Positions 51,427-60,912 of a stretch of 64,000 bases of DNA are shown piece after piece (position 1 is the stretch's first letter; each line of letters opens with the position of its first letter). This stretch comes from Dolichospermum sp. FACHB-1091 (GTDB taxonomy: Bacteria; Cyanobacteriota; Cyanobacteriia; Cyanobacteriales; Nostocaceae): the NCBI RefSeq assembly GCF_014697585.1, contig NZ_JACJSB010000021.1:1-64000 (forward strand). The letters are read 5' to 3'. The notes under the pieces are model-generated. The model had not been told where the DNA came from. It was given only the letters and a program-made list of their open reading frames with translations, and did no database searches. The translations under genes and the position numbers were made by a program.

Positions 51427-54099
51427 ATGACTTCAGCAGCGGAAATACCAAGTAGTTCTGTCTCGATCTTACCATTAGATAAACGGGCTAAATACAGTCC
51501 TGAACATGATCCCCTGAAAATTGCTCAAGGTGTTTATGTTACAGTTCATGGTCATTTTTATCAACCCCCTAGAGAAAATCCCTATCTGGATGCGATTGAA
51601 CGTCAACCCAGTGCTACGCCTTTTCATGACTGGAATGAGCGCATTCATTGGGAATGCTATCGTCCTAATGCTTTTGCAAGGGTATTAAATGACCGTGGAG
51701 AAGTTGTGGGGATTGTAAATAATTATGAGTACATGAGCTTTAATATTGGTCCAACCCTGATGTCTTGGTTAGAACGCTACGATGGGTCTGTTTATCAGCG
51801 GATTTTGGAGGCTGATGCTAAAAGTTGCCAACGGTTAAATGGTCATGGCAATGCGATCGCTCAAGTATATAATCATATTATCCTACCCTTAGCCAACGAA
51901 AGAGATAAACACACACAAATTCGCTGGGGTAAAGAAGATTTCCGTTCGCGCTTTGGCCGTGATCCCGAAGGGATGTGGTTAGCAGAAACAGCCGTGGATT
52001 ATGCCACCTTAGAGGCATTGGTAGCGGAAAACATTAAATTTATCATTTTAGCACCTTCTCAAGCCCAACGTTGTCGTCCTTTCCCCACAGAGGATGATCC
52101 CCATAGTCAATGGCATGAGGTAGGAGGTAATCAGATTGATCCCACTCGTCCCTATCGTTGTTATTTAGATAGTCGGGAAACTGGAAAAAAATCACAGGCC
52201 TATATTGATATCTTTTTCTATGATGGTCCGATTTCCCGGGATATGGGTTTTAGTGATGTTGTCTATAATTCCCATCATTTTGCAGGCCGGGTGGGGGCGG
52301 CTATTCGTGGGGATCATCGTCGGTCCCAATTAATTTCTGTAGCCACTGACGGGGAGACTTTTGGACACCACAAAAAAGGCACGGAGAAGACTCTGGCCTA
52401 TGCCTTTATTGGTGAGTTTCCTGATCATGGTTGGACTGTCACTAACTATGCCCATTATTTGAGTTTAAATCCTCCTAGTTGGGAAGTGCAATTAAAGCCC
52501 GTTACAGCCTGGAGTTGCGCCCATGGTGTGGATAGATGGCAAGATGATTGTGGTTGTGGTGGTGAAGGGGGTGTGTGGCATCAAAAATGGCGGCGGCCAC
52601 TACGAAATGCGTTAAATTGGTTACGGGATCAATTAGTTGATGTTTATGAAAAACATGGTGGTATGTTATTCCGTAATCCTTGGCAAGCAAGGGACGAATA
52701 TATTCACGTTATGTCTGATCGTTCTCATGCTAATGTTAGCCATTTTTTATCTCGTCATCAAACTCATAAACTAGACGCTGGTGAACAGGTAGAGGCTTTA
52801 CGCTTGTTGGAAATGCAGCGTCATTCTTTACTAATGTTCACTAGTTGCGGCTGGTTTTTTGAAGAAATTTCCCGCCCGGAGGGAACACAAATTTTACGTT
52901 ATGCCGCCCGTGCTTTAGAATTAGCAGGAGATGTATCAGGTGTACAGTTAGAAAAGGGTTTTCTTAAACGCCTAACTTTAGCCCCTAGTAATGTGGAAGA
53001 GTTTAAACATGGGGCAGATATATATCATAAATTGGTATTAACTGCTCAAATTGGATTTAAACAAGTCGCCGCCCATTATGCTATTACTTCCTTATTTAAT
53101 CATCGCAAAAATACTGTTTCTGGACAGGACACAGATAAACAATCCCATGGTAATCATCAGCGAGTCTATTGCTATACTGCCCATGAGTTAGATTACCATA
53201 AACAGCGCATTGGTCCGTTAACTATGGTAGTAGGGCATTTGCAGCTAGTGTCAGATATTACTTGGGAAAGTGAAAATTTAATATTTGCTGTACTGCACTT
53301 GGGGGGTTGGGATTTTCACTGCTGCATTCAACAGTTTACTGGCAGACGTAACTATGCTGAAATTAAAGAAAAGCTGTTTACAGCCTTACAGCAGGCCAGT
53401 GTAGCTCATGTTATTTTGGTAATGACTCAAGTATTTGGGGGTGAAGCCTTTAGTTTACAGACTCTATTTGCTGAAGAACGTCATCGGATTATGCGGTTGT
53501 TAAGTCAGGAAACATTGGCGCGGTTAGACCAATTATATACTCAAGCTTATCGTGATAATTACGGTGTCATCATGGCTTTTCATCGAGATGGATTAGAAGT
53601 ACCACGGGAATTACAAGTAGCAGCGGAAATTGCTTTAGGACATCGTTGTTTGATAACATTGCGATCGCTACAGCAAGCGCAGCTATCGCTAGAACAAGAT
53701 ATTAATGAAGCACAATTAAGCTGGAATCTAATGGTAGAATTGGAGGCGATTTCTCATGAAGCGGAACATCTTCGTTGTCAATTAAATATTCCCGAAGGCA
53801 ATCAAATCCTAGAACAATTAATAGTTAAGTTATTGTGGCAATTATTGTATGATGCCAATAGCAATTTGGATACAGATATCCAACGGTTAGAACGGTTAAT
53901 TGATATTGGTTATAAGCTGCATATTGGCATTAATTTAAACCAATCCCAAGAACTATATTGGAGTTGTTTACACAGTCAAATATTGCCACTAATTACCAAT
54001 ATTAACAGTGAAGCAGAAGCCATGCAATGTCGTCAATTGCTGAAATTAGGACAAAAACTAGCGGTTGATGTTAATCCATTTTTAGATAAATTAGTGTAA
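51427..54099 (+). CDS. Glycoside hydrolase family 57 enzyme with DUF3536
   Basis: This 890-residue protein has the GH57 motifs VHGHFYQPPRENP (about residue 40), GMWLAETAVDYATLEAL (about 185, region of the catalytic Glu) and ATDGETFGHHKKG (about 308). A DUF3536 region follows (about 400-890). Such proteins are cytoplasmic alpha-glucan-acting enzymes in cyanobacteria; the exact reaction (branching, debranching or hydrolysis of glycogen) is not settled. The end of the gene is followed by a hairpin. It is monocistronic. Confidence 0.9.
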   Translation: MTSAAEIPSSSVSILPLDKRAKYSPEHDPLKIAQGVYVTVHGHFYQPPRENPYLDAIERQPSATPFHDWNERIHWECYRPNAFARVLNDRGEVVGIVNNYEYMSFNIGPTLMSWLERYDGSVYQRILEADAKSCQRLNGHGNAIAQVYNHIILPLANERDKHTQIRWGKEDFRSRFGRDPEGMWLAETAVDYATLEALVAENIKFIILAPSQAQRCRPFPTEDDPHSQWHEVGGNQIDPTRPYRCYLDSRETGKKSQAYIDIFFYDGPISRDMGFSDVVYNSHHFAGRVGAAIRGDHRRSQLISVATDGETFGHHKKGTEKTLAYAFIGEFPDHGWTVTNYAHYLSLNPPSWEVQLKPVTAWSCAHGVDRWQDDCGCGGEGGVWHQKWRRPLRNALNWLRDQLVDVYEKHGGMLFRNPWQARDEYIHVMSDRSHANVSHFLSRHQTHKLDAGEQVEALRLLEMQRHSLLMFTSCGWFFEEISRPEGTQILRYAARALELAGDVSGVQLEKGFLKRLTLAPSNVEEFKHGADIYHKLVLTAQIGFKQVAAHYAITSLFNHRKNTVSGQDTDKQSHGNHQRVYCYTAHELDYHKQRIGPLTMVVGHLQLVSDITWESENLIFAVLHLGGWDFHCCIQQFTGRRNYAEIKEKLFTALQQASVAHVILVMTQVFGGEAFSLQTLFAEERHRIMRLLSQETLARLDQLYTQAYRDNYGVIMAFHRDGLEVPRELQVAAEIALGHRCLITLRSLQQAQLSLEQDINEAQLSWNLMVELEAISHEAEHLRCQLNIPEGNQILEQLIVKLLWQLLYDANSNLDTDIQRLERLIDIGYKLHIGINLNQSQELYWSCLHSQILPLITNINSEAEAMQCRQLLKLGQKLAVDVNPFLDKLV

Positions 54100-54103
54100 A
54101 TTT

Positions 54104-54122
54104 GTAGGGTGGGCAATGCCCA
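54104..54122. repeat. Hairpin GGTGGGCA-A-TGCCCACC
   Basis: A perfect short inverted repeat of a very common cyanobacterial intergenic type lies 5 bp after the GH57 stop. It lacks a T run, so it is not a classical terminator. Confidence 0.6.
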
Positions 54123-54276
54123 CCAAAAGCTAAAACAAAAGCTAAAATTTTATCTGAAAATTTTCATCTTTTTTCTGTGTTTTTATGGTGGTTTGTTACT
54201 GAACAAAATATGAACCCTGAAAACCTCTTGACCGTTGCCGCTTGCTTCTTGCCCTGCTATGATTCTGCGATTTATG

Positions 54277-55995
54277 ATGTTAATTAAAAACCGTTATCGT
54301 TTGATCAAACAGATTGCTAAAGGGGAATTTTATCAAACATTTCTTGCAGTAGATGAAAATCAATTTCCTCCCCTTGCTTGTATTCTTCAAAAATTGTTGT
54401 CTCCACAGCAAACACTTGAAAATTTTGAATATCAAGCACAGCAATTAACAGAATTAGGTAAACATCCTCAAATTCCCAAATTAATCACCCATTTTACAGA
54501 AGACAAATATGATTATTTAATTCAGGAATTTATCGAAGGTGATAATTTAGCTACTGTGTTAGAAAAGCAAGGTGTTTTTAATGAAAATCAGATTTGGCAA
54601 GTTTTAAAAAGTTTATTACCCGTTCTCAGTTTTATTCATAATCATCAAATTATTCACCGCAATATTAACCCAGAGAATATTATTTCCCAGACTGTTAACC
54701 AAAATCAAAATTTATTAGAAAATCTATTTTTAACTGATTTTACAGTCGTTAAATTCGTCCATAGAAATCAATCAAAAGATAATATAGTTGGGAGTCCAGA
54801 ATATATTTCTCCAGAACAAATACAAGGTAAAGCCGTTTTCGCAAGTGACTTATATAGTTTAGGTGTAACTTGTATTTATTTACTAACTCACATACCACCC
54901 TTTGAATTATTTAATATTACTCATCATAGCTGGATATGGCGAGATTATTTAACTAATCAAATTAGTGAACATTTAGCGCAAACCCTGGATAAACTAGTAA
55001 AACACAATTTACAAGAACGCTGGAAATCAGCAAATGAACTTATTTACAATTTGGGAATTAAAGCTAATGATTTACGTTTATCATCTCATATTTTCCAGGA
55101 TAATTGGCAACTTTATCATACAATCAAAAATCAAATTCATAGTCCTATTAATACCATAGCATTAAGCCCTGATAGTCAAATTTTAGCAAGTGGTGAGGAT
55201 GATAAAAGTATTAAATTATGGGATTTAAAAACTCAACAATTAATTGCTAATTTGAAAGAACATACCCAAGCCATAACAGCAGTTAAATTTAATCCCAATG
55301 GGACAATTTTAGCCACCGCTAGTGATGATAAAACTATCAAATTATGGGACACAAAAACATTAACAATAATTCAGACTTTAAGTGGACATTCCCACGCTGT
55401 CAAGTCTCTAGCATTTCATCATAATGGGCAAATTTTAGCCAGTGGAAGTTGGGATAAAACTATTAAAATATGGGATATAAATACAGGTTTAGAACTTCAC
55501 ACTTTAACTGGACATAAATTACAAGTAAATGCTGTTGCTTTTAGTCCCCAAAGAGAACTTTTAGCTAGTGCTAGTCATGACAAAACAGTTCGTATTTGGC
55601 AACTACAAAACGGAAAATATAACTTATTAACAACTCTTTTAGACCATACTTGGGCAGTTTTGACAGTTGCATTTAGTCCCACCAATCAGAATTTATTGGC
55701 AACTGGTAGCGGTGATAATACCATTAAATTATGGGATGTTAACACTGGTGAATTAATTAACACACTTTCCGGTCATTCCTGGTCAGTAGTAGCTGTAGCC
55801 TTTAGTACAGATGGGGAAATGCTAATTAGTGGCAGTTGGGATAAAACAGTGAAAATTTGGCAAATCAGCACAAAATCAGAAATTACCAGCCTTGTAGGTC
55901 ATACAGACTCAGTATCTAGCGTTGCTATTAGCGATGATACAGAATTAATTGTCAGTGGTAGCAAAGACAAAACAATCAAATTATGGTATATGTGA
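54277..55995 (+). CDS. WD40-repeat protein with a kinase-like domain lacking catalytic residues
   Basis: From the ATG at 54277 the protein has 572 residues: a Ser/Thr-kinase-like domain (1-265) and seven WD40 repeats (about 290-572), each ending in KLWD or KIW, enough for one beta-propeller. The kinase part keeps the fold (SPEYISPEQIQG, ASDLYSLGV) but HRD is replaced by HRN (IIHRNINPEN), DFG by DFT (FLTDFT), the VAIK lysine is absent (ACILQKL) and the P-loop is GEFYQT without glycines. It is likely a pseudokinase scaffold. ATGs at 54259 and 54274 are alternative starts. Confidence 0.85.
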   Translation: MLIKNRYRLIKQIAKGEFYQTFLAVDENQFPPLACILQKLLSPQQTLENFEYQAQQLTELGKHPQIPKLITHFTEDKYDYLIQEFIEGDNLATVLEKQGVFNENQIWQVLKSLLPVLSFIHNHQIIHRNINPENIISQTVNQNQNLLENLFLTDFTVVKFVHRNQSKDNIVGSPEYISPEQIQGKAVFASDLYSLGVTCIYLLTHIPPFELFNITHHSWIWRDYLTNQISEHLAQTLDKLVKHNLQERWKSANELIYNLGIKANDLRLSSHIFQDNWQLYHTIKNQIHSPINTIALSPDSQILASGEDDKSIKLWDLKTQQLIANLKEHTQAITAVKFNPNGTILATASDDKTIKLWDTKTLTIIQTLSGHSHAVKSLAFHHNGQILASGSWDKTIKIWDINTGLELHTLTGHKLQVNAVAFSPQRELLASASHDKTVRIWQLQNGKYNLLTTLLDHTWAVLTVAFSPTNQNLLATGSGDNTIKLWDVNTGELINTLSGHSWSVVAVAFSTDGEMLISGSWDKTVKIWQISTKSEITSLVGHTDSVSSVAISDDTELIVSGSKDKTIKLWYM

Positions 55996-56162
55996 CAATT
56001 ATCAATGAAGCTAATCAGCACTTAAATTACACATTGGGATTGAGTCAAGTTGTAGTAATTTATTAAAGGGTACTGACTTAAAATATCATCAGGCCAAAAA
56101 ACACAGCAACAAACCTCACAAGTGAGTCAATATGTGGCAAATTACTCAAAAAAGGACAGTTA

Positions 56163-56236
56163 AGTAGGTGAACGGAAAAAAACCGACATAAGTAACGAAA
56201 AGTAAAGTTGCCCAAAACCTCTTCCCTGCCCTCACA
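56163..56236 (+). repeat. Dispersed repeat copy 2 (about 65 bp)
   Basis: Reads GTGAACGGAAAAAAACCGAC, then AAGTAACGAAAAGTAAAG and TTGCCCAAAACC. It is the counterpart of 26785-26856 in the opposite orientation. It lies in the gene-free stretch 55996-56414, where nothing else is recognisable. Confidence 0.8.
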
Positions 56237-56414
56237 GACAACTTTTTCAGCAAGCCCTACTTAGTAATTTTCATCAAGGGAAAAATACTCAACGGAAGAA
56301 TATAAAGCAATGCAACCCCTCACAACCCACTGAGGATTGCTATAGATAGATATTTGAATAATCAGGAAAGTAAGTGAAAATAATTATCTTCACTTTTGAC
56401 AAACCTGCGTAAAT

Positions 56415-57212
56415 TTAGGGTAATTTAAATTCCCATGTAGATAACTGATTCAGTCCATGTCCATAGGTCAGATTATACTGTAAAGGAGTAATACTGATAT
56501 AATTCTTTTCAATGGCATGAACATCAAGGGGAATGTGGTTTGGTAAATTTAACTCTAGGGGTGGTTCTATATTTTCTATCACCTCTCCAGTTAACCAGTA
56601 GTAAGTTTTACCTCTGGGATCAGTTCGCTTATTAAAAACATCCACGTAGCGTCTGACACATTGTCTTGTCAAGCTAACACCAGCAATTTCTTCCCAGGAT
56701 ATAGGAGGAATATTAACATTAAGTAACATTGATTCTGGTAGTGGTTGAGCAGCAATTTTGGCTACCAGAATTTCCGCAAATTTGGCGGCTGGCTGGAAGT
56801 CTTTATGGGTATGACTGGTTAAGCTGAAAGCAATACTAGGAATACCTTCTATTAAACCTTCCATGGCGGCCGAAACAGTCCCGGAATAGAGAATTTCTGT
56901 CCCTAAATTTGCCCCCTGGTTAATTCCAGATAATACCAAATCCGGTGGAGAATCTAATAAAGCCCATAATGCTAATTTTACACAATCTGAAGGCGTACCA
57001 TCACAAGCCCAAGCTTCAATCTCAGGATTAAAACCCGTTTCCACTATTTCCGCGCGAATTGGTTGTAGTAGCGTTAATCCGTGTCCAGTTGCTGATCTCT
57101 CTCGATCTGGACAAACTACTGTGACTTTATGACCCGCTGCTGCTAAAGTGTTAGCTAGGGTGCGAATACCTAAAGCGGAAATTCCATCATCGTTACTAAT
57201 TAGTAATTTCAT
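56415..57212 (-). CDS. surE: 5'-nucleotidase SurE
   Basis: This 265-residue metal-dependent phosphatase of nucleoside monophosphates has the signature start [14 protein letters not shown] (metal Asp pair at residues 8-9), GHGLTL, and [22 protein letters not shown] (about 95-116). The length is normal. It is divergent from pheS, with about 95 bp of short ATGACTAA-like repeats between them. Confidence 0.95.
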   Translation of the reverse strand: MKLLISNDDGISALGIRTLANTLAAAGHKVTVVCPDRERSATGHGLTLLQPIRAEIVETGFNPEIEAWACDGTPSDCVKLALWALLDSPPDLVLSGINQGANLGTEILYSGTVSAAMEGLIEGIPSIAFSLTSHTHKDFQPAAKFAEILVAKIAAQPLPESMLLNVNIPPISWEEIAGVSLTRQCVRRYVDVFNKRTDPRGKTYYWLTGEVIENIEPPLELNLPNHIPLDVHAIEKNYISITPLQYNLTYGHGLNQLSTWEFKLP

Positions 57213-57306
57213 TTGTCAGTTGTCAGTTGTTCTTTACCTATTACCTATTATCTATTCCCCCTTCCCTGCTATAGACTAATGATTAATGACTAATCACCAA
57301 TGACTA

Positions 57307-58299
57307 ATGACTAATAATTTAGAGGATCAACTTTTAATATTACGCCAAGAAGGAGAAACGGCCATCGCCTCTGCTGATACCCTAGAACGACTGGAAGAAC
57401 TCAGAGTTAACTATTTGGGTAAAAAAGGTCAACTGGGGGTGCTATTGCGAAGTATGGGGCAAATGAGCGCGGAGGAACGTCCTAAAATTGGTGCGATCGC
57501 TAATATTGTTAAAGAAGCTATTCAAAACAGCCTTGACCAACAACGCACATTTTTAGAAGCGGCGCAAATTCAGGTACAACTAGAGGCAGAAACCATAGAT
57601 GTTACCATGCCCGGTATTTACCGTCCCCAAGGTCGGATTCATCCCCTCAATGGCATTATTGACCAAACCCTAGATATCTTTGTCGGCATGGGTTACACCG
57701 TTGCCCAAGGATCGGAAATGGAAACAGATTACTACAATTTTGAAGCTCTTAACACCCCCCCGGATCATCCAGCCCGTGATATGCAGGATACCTTCTATTT
57801 ACCAGATGGTAATTTACTGCGAACTCATACTTCATCGGTGCAAATTCGCTACATGGAAAAGGAAGAACCACCCATTCGAGTTGTTGCCCCAGGTCGAGTA
57901 TATCGCAGAGATGATGTAGACGCTACCCACTCAGCAGTTTTTCATCAAATTGAACTTTTAGCAATAGATGAAGGACTAACTTTTACAGACCTTAAAGGAA
58001 CTGTTAAGATATTTTTACAATCAATATTTGGCGATTTACCAATTCGTTTTCGCGCCAGTTATTTTCCTTTTACCGAACCTTCAGCGGAAGTAGATTTACA
58101 ATGGAAAGGACGTTGGTTAGAAGTCATGGGTTGCGGTATGGTTGACCCCAATGTTTTGAAATCTGTAGGTTATGATCCTGAAGTTTATAGCGGATTTGCA
58201 GCGGGTTTTGGTGTAGAACGTTTTGCAATGGTGTTACATCAAATTGATGATATTCGCCGTTTATATAACAGCGATTTACGCTTCTTACAACAATTTTAA
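57307..58299 (+). CDS. pheS: Phenylalanyl-tRNA synthetase alpha subunit
   Basis: This 330-residue subunit charges tRNA-Phe with PheT. An N-terminal coiled coil (1-90) is followed by the class II core with motif 2 [18 protein letters not shown] (about 198-215) and motif 3 [11 protein letters not shown] (about 300). It ends in LRFLQQF, as usual. pheT is not adjacent, which is common in cyanobacteria. An ATGACTAA-type repeat (57285-57312) precedes the start and supplies the ATG. Confidence 0.96.
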   Translation: MTNNLEDQLLILRQEGETAIASADTLERLEELRVNYLGKKGQLGVLLRSMGQMSAEERPKIGAIANIVKEAIQNSLDQQRTFLEAAQIQVQLEAETIDVTMPGIYRPQGRIHPLNGIIDQTLDIFVGMGYTVAQGSEMETDYYNFEALNTPPDHPARDMQDTFYLPDGNLLRTHTSSVQIRYMEKEEPPIRVVAPGRVYRRDDVDATHSAVFHQIELLAIDEGLTFTDLKGTVKIFLQSIFGDLPIRFRASYFPFTEPSAEVDLQWKGRWLEVMGCGMVDPNVLKSVGYDPEVYSGFAAGFGVERFAMVLHQIDDIRRLYNSDLRFLQQF

Positions 58300-58329
58300 C
58301 CTAGGGGGGGGGTTCCCCGCCCTTAATAA

Positions 58330-58893
58330 TCATGAACCAAAACTTAACCAACCAAAAATTTCTTTAACAGTTAATTCTAAATTGATATTTTCCAAAATTG
58401 GTAATTTATCATCACCTTCATATATTCCTACTTTTTGTCCAGGAAATACAGCCAATACACTTTCTTCCTCTGGGTTTAATAACCAACCTAATTCAGTTCC
58501 ATGGCGGGAACAATGCAATAATTTCGTTAATACTTTTTTCTGTGGTTGTTCAGGAGAAAGAATCTCTATTACCCAGTCAGGATGAATTTCAAAACGGTTA
58601 GCAATTCTCCCAGATTCAGTTTTGGGGATTCTCTCCCACCGGAACACCGCAATATCAGGCACAATGGTACTACCACCAAAAGTACAACGTAGTTCTGGGA
58701 AGGCATAAGCAATCTTTGGCGTTTCTGCTACTTGATTGATATTGGTACAAAATTTAATCTGTAGACGACTGTGTTCACCTTGTGGCATAGGTTTTTGCAG
58801 AATTTCCCCGTTAATAAATTCTGATGCTGGTTTAGTTTCTGGTAACTTGAGAAAATCTTCTAGTGTAATCTGGCGTTCAGTGGCTATAGTCAT
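58330..58893 (-). CDS. Uma2 family (DUF820) endonuclease-like protein
   Basis: This 187-residue protein has the PD-(D/E)XK-like pattern of Uma2: TLEDFLKLPETKPASEFINGEI at the start, then PDIAVFRWERIP (about 92-103, Asp) and HPDWVIEILSPEQ (about 112-124, Glu). Uma2 genes are extremely numerous in cyanobacteria and their role is unknown. It is convergent with pheS with only a 30-bp gap that contains a run of G residues. Confidence 0.87.
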   Translation of the reverse strand: MTIATERQITLEDFLKLPETKPASEFINGEILQKPMPQGEHSRLQIKFCTNINQVAETPKIAYAFPELRCTFGGSTIVPDIAVFRWERIPKTESGRIANRFEIHPDWVIEILSPEQPQKKVLTKLLHCSRHGTELGWLLNPEEESVLAVFPGQKVGIYEGDDKLPILENINLELTVKEIFGWLSFGS

Positions 58894-58999
58894 AATTGGT
58901 AACTAGAAAGCATAATTATATTATTAACATATAAATAACGATAATCTTGAAAATTAGTTAAGATTAAATAAACCGTTAGAAACCCTTATCTACAAATAT

Positions 59000-59055
59000 A
59001 AAACCCAGTGAACTGGGTTTTAAATCCTTAATTATTAGTCCACATTATGTGGACT
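59000..59055 (-). terminator. Pair of hairpins after the YiaA-like gene
   Basis: AAAACCCAGT-GA-ACTGGGTTTT (59000-59021) is a perfect 10-bp stem rich in T at the minus-strand end. AGTCCAC-ATTAT-GTGGACT (59037-59055) is related to the hairpin at 17465. They lie 90 bp or more after the gene on the minus strand. Confidence 0.5.
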
Positions 59056-59145
59056 TTGTTTTTATAGCCGCGACTTCTAGTCACCATGGCTTAAATTGAA
59101 CTCTGATTTTTCCGATTTTTTTAACCAGTTATCCGAAAAAATTTC

Positions 59146-59436
59146 TTATTTCAAAATCATATCATGTTGAGAAAGTAATTTCTCTACTTTTGCTTCTTCA
59201 ATTCGGGCAGTTAACTTTTTCGTTTCGTGCAAATCTCTGGTGGTTTTTGCTAAAGTAAAAGTAGAACCAACAGAAAAAGCTAAACCCATGCCCATAAATC
59301 CTTTGATCCAATTATCTACAGGTAAATTGACAATACCAAAAGTAGTCATAGAAATAGACAGAATAAAAGCTGCCCATGTTTGAAAAATCCAAGCAGGACT
59401 ATCTTTTTGTTGATTAAATGTTTGCATATTTCTCAC
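59146..59436 (-). CDS. YiaA/YiaB-like two-helix membrane protein
   Basis: This 96-residue protein has two transmembrane helices (about residues 16-36 and 44-66) with the YiaAB signature SPAWIFQTWAAF and FGIVNLPVDNW, MGLAFSVGSTFTLAKTTRD, followed by a charged helix. The function of the family is unknown. It appears monocistronic. Confidence 0.78.
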   Translation of the reverse strand: MRNMQTFNQQKDSPAWIFQTWAAFILSISMTTFGIVNLPVDNWIKGFMGMGLAFSVGSTFTLAKTTRDLHETKKLTARIEEAKVEKLLSQHDMILK

Positions 59437-59571
59437 CTTTTAATTACTTCCTAACAACACAATTGTATGTATTAGTGAAAAATGAGGTGAGAGTAACTTA
59501 CCAGTTCCGTAACTGTACTCAATTAAAATCACGAAAATGGCATTAAATAAAGCATTTATTCAGACAAAATT

Positions 59572-59725
59572 TGTACCAGTTTTACAAGTGGCACAACCTT
59601 GTAAAAACAACCAATGAGAAATTGAGCAAATTAATTGTTTACCTCTCCCTGGTTTTTTAGCAGCATTATAATTAATCAACTCATTGATAAAATTATCAAT
59701 TTCAGTGGTGACCTGTGTGTACCTC
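59572..59725 (-). pseudogene. Possible protein relic
   Basis: About 50 codons open on the minus strand read EIDNFINELINYNAAKKPGRG..., ending CKTGTNFV and a TGA. There is no ATG, GTG or TTG at a sensible place. I do not recognise it; it may be the tail of a lost gene. The remainder of 59437-59751 has nothing else. Confidence 0.25.
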
Positions 59726-59751
59726 GTTTCACTTATTTTCCTCTAGTACCG

Positions 59752-60879
59752 CTAGTTGTTGAGCCGATACGTGTTACTATAAAATTTTAGATATTGATCT
59801 GCTATATCCAATTTAGAAAAATGAAAATTATCAGTAGTTCTATTTAAAGGCTGTTCTAAAGTAGAAATAATGGTTTGTGAGAGATTTTGAACAGCATTAC
59901 CTTGAAGATCAAAATAACAACAATTAAAACCACCAATTTCTCTAAATATGGGAATATCAGAACAAACTACCTGACAAGAAAAGTATAGAGCTTCCGCTAA
60001 AGGCAAACAAAATCCTTCCTGAGAGGAAGCGGCAATAAAAAGTTGACATTTTTGATACAACCAACATAATTCGTTATCTTTAATTGCATGAATAAATATC
60101 ACCTTATCTTGAAGAGAGAGATCATGAATTAGCTTAAAAAACCTCTCTGTTTCTGGTCCTGTATTACCAACAATAATTAGTTTGGTATCATTTTTTAGAG
60201 ATTCATTCTTATTCAAAAAATAAAAAGCTTGAATTAACAAATCTATGTTTTTATTTTTTCGGTGTTGTGCAACACATAACAAAAAAGAATCATTATTACT
60301 AATATCTAAATTAGTAGGTGATTCAGCAATAACAGCACTAAAATCTACATAATTATAAATAACACTCATGGGTTTGATTAATTGAATATTTGGAAAGTAT
60401 GATTTAAGACTGCTGAGTGTGGATTTAGAAACACAGGTAAGACTATCACTACTTTCTATACATTGTTTTAAAAAAAACCGATTAAAGATAACATTTGGAT
60501 ATCCAAAAACCTCTGGTTTTTCATAAGGATACAAATCGTGTATTGTCGCAACAACAGGACAAGAAAAAAGTGGACGTATAAAAGGAAATGGGAATGATAA
60601 ATGAACAATATCAGGACTAAAATGTTTTGCTAATTTTGGTAAACCAAATAAAAACCAGATATTTCTTGCCAATGAACTATTTTGAATCTCTATACTAATT
60701 AACTGAATTTTGTGGGAATTAAAGAATAGTTCAAAGTAATCTTCTTGCCATGCTCCGACAATTAAGGTAACTTTGTTAACCTCTGGAGTATCAGCCAGAC
60801 ATTGAGCCAGATTTGCAGCGTATCGGCAAACACCTGTTGGTTTTGTAGGCCTATGTAAAGCGGGAATTAGTATGTGCAT
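59752..60879 (-). CDS. Glycosyltransferase, GT4 type
   Basis: This 375-residue GT-B enzyme has the N-terminal half with DIVHLSFPFPF and ATIHDLYPYE, and the C-terminal nucleotide-sugar half with LLCVAQHRKNKNIDLLIQAF (about 195-215) and the family EX7E: ASSQEGFCLPLAEAL (about 287-301). It transfers a sugar from an NDP-sugar to a growing polysaccharide or lipid carrier. It follows the next glycosyltransferase in the operon with a 33-bp gap. The sugar is unknown. Confidence 0.88.
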   Translation of the reverse strand: MHILIPALHRPTKPTGVCRYAANLAQCLADTPEVNKVTLIVGAWQEDYFELFFNSHKIQLISIEIQNSSLARNIWFLFGLPKLAKHFSPDIVHLSFPFPFIRPLFSCPVVATIHDLYPYEKPEVFGYPNVIFNRFFLKQCIESSDSLTCVSKSTLSSLKSYFPNIQLIKPMSVIYNYVDFSAVIAESPTNLDISNNDSFLLCVAQHRKNKNIDLLIQAFYFLNKNESLKNDTKLIIVGNTGPETERFFKLIHDLSLQDKVIFIHAIKDNELCWLYQKCQLFIAASSQEGFCLPLAEALYFSCQVVCSDIPIFREIGGFNCCYFDLQGNAVQNLSQTIISTLEQPLNRTTDNFHFSKLDIADQYLKFYSNTYRLNN

Positions 60880-60912
60880 ATTTTGTGAAAAATTAATTAG
60901 TTAAAAGTAGTT

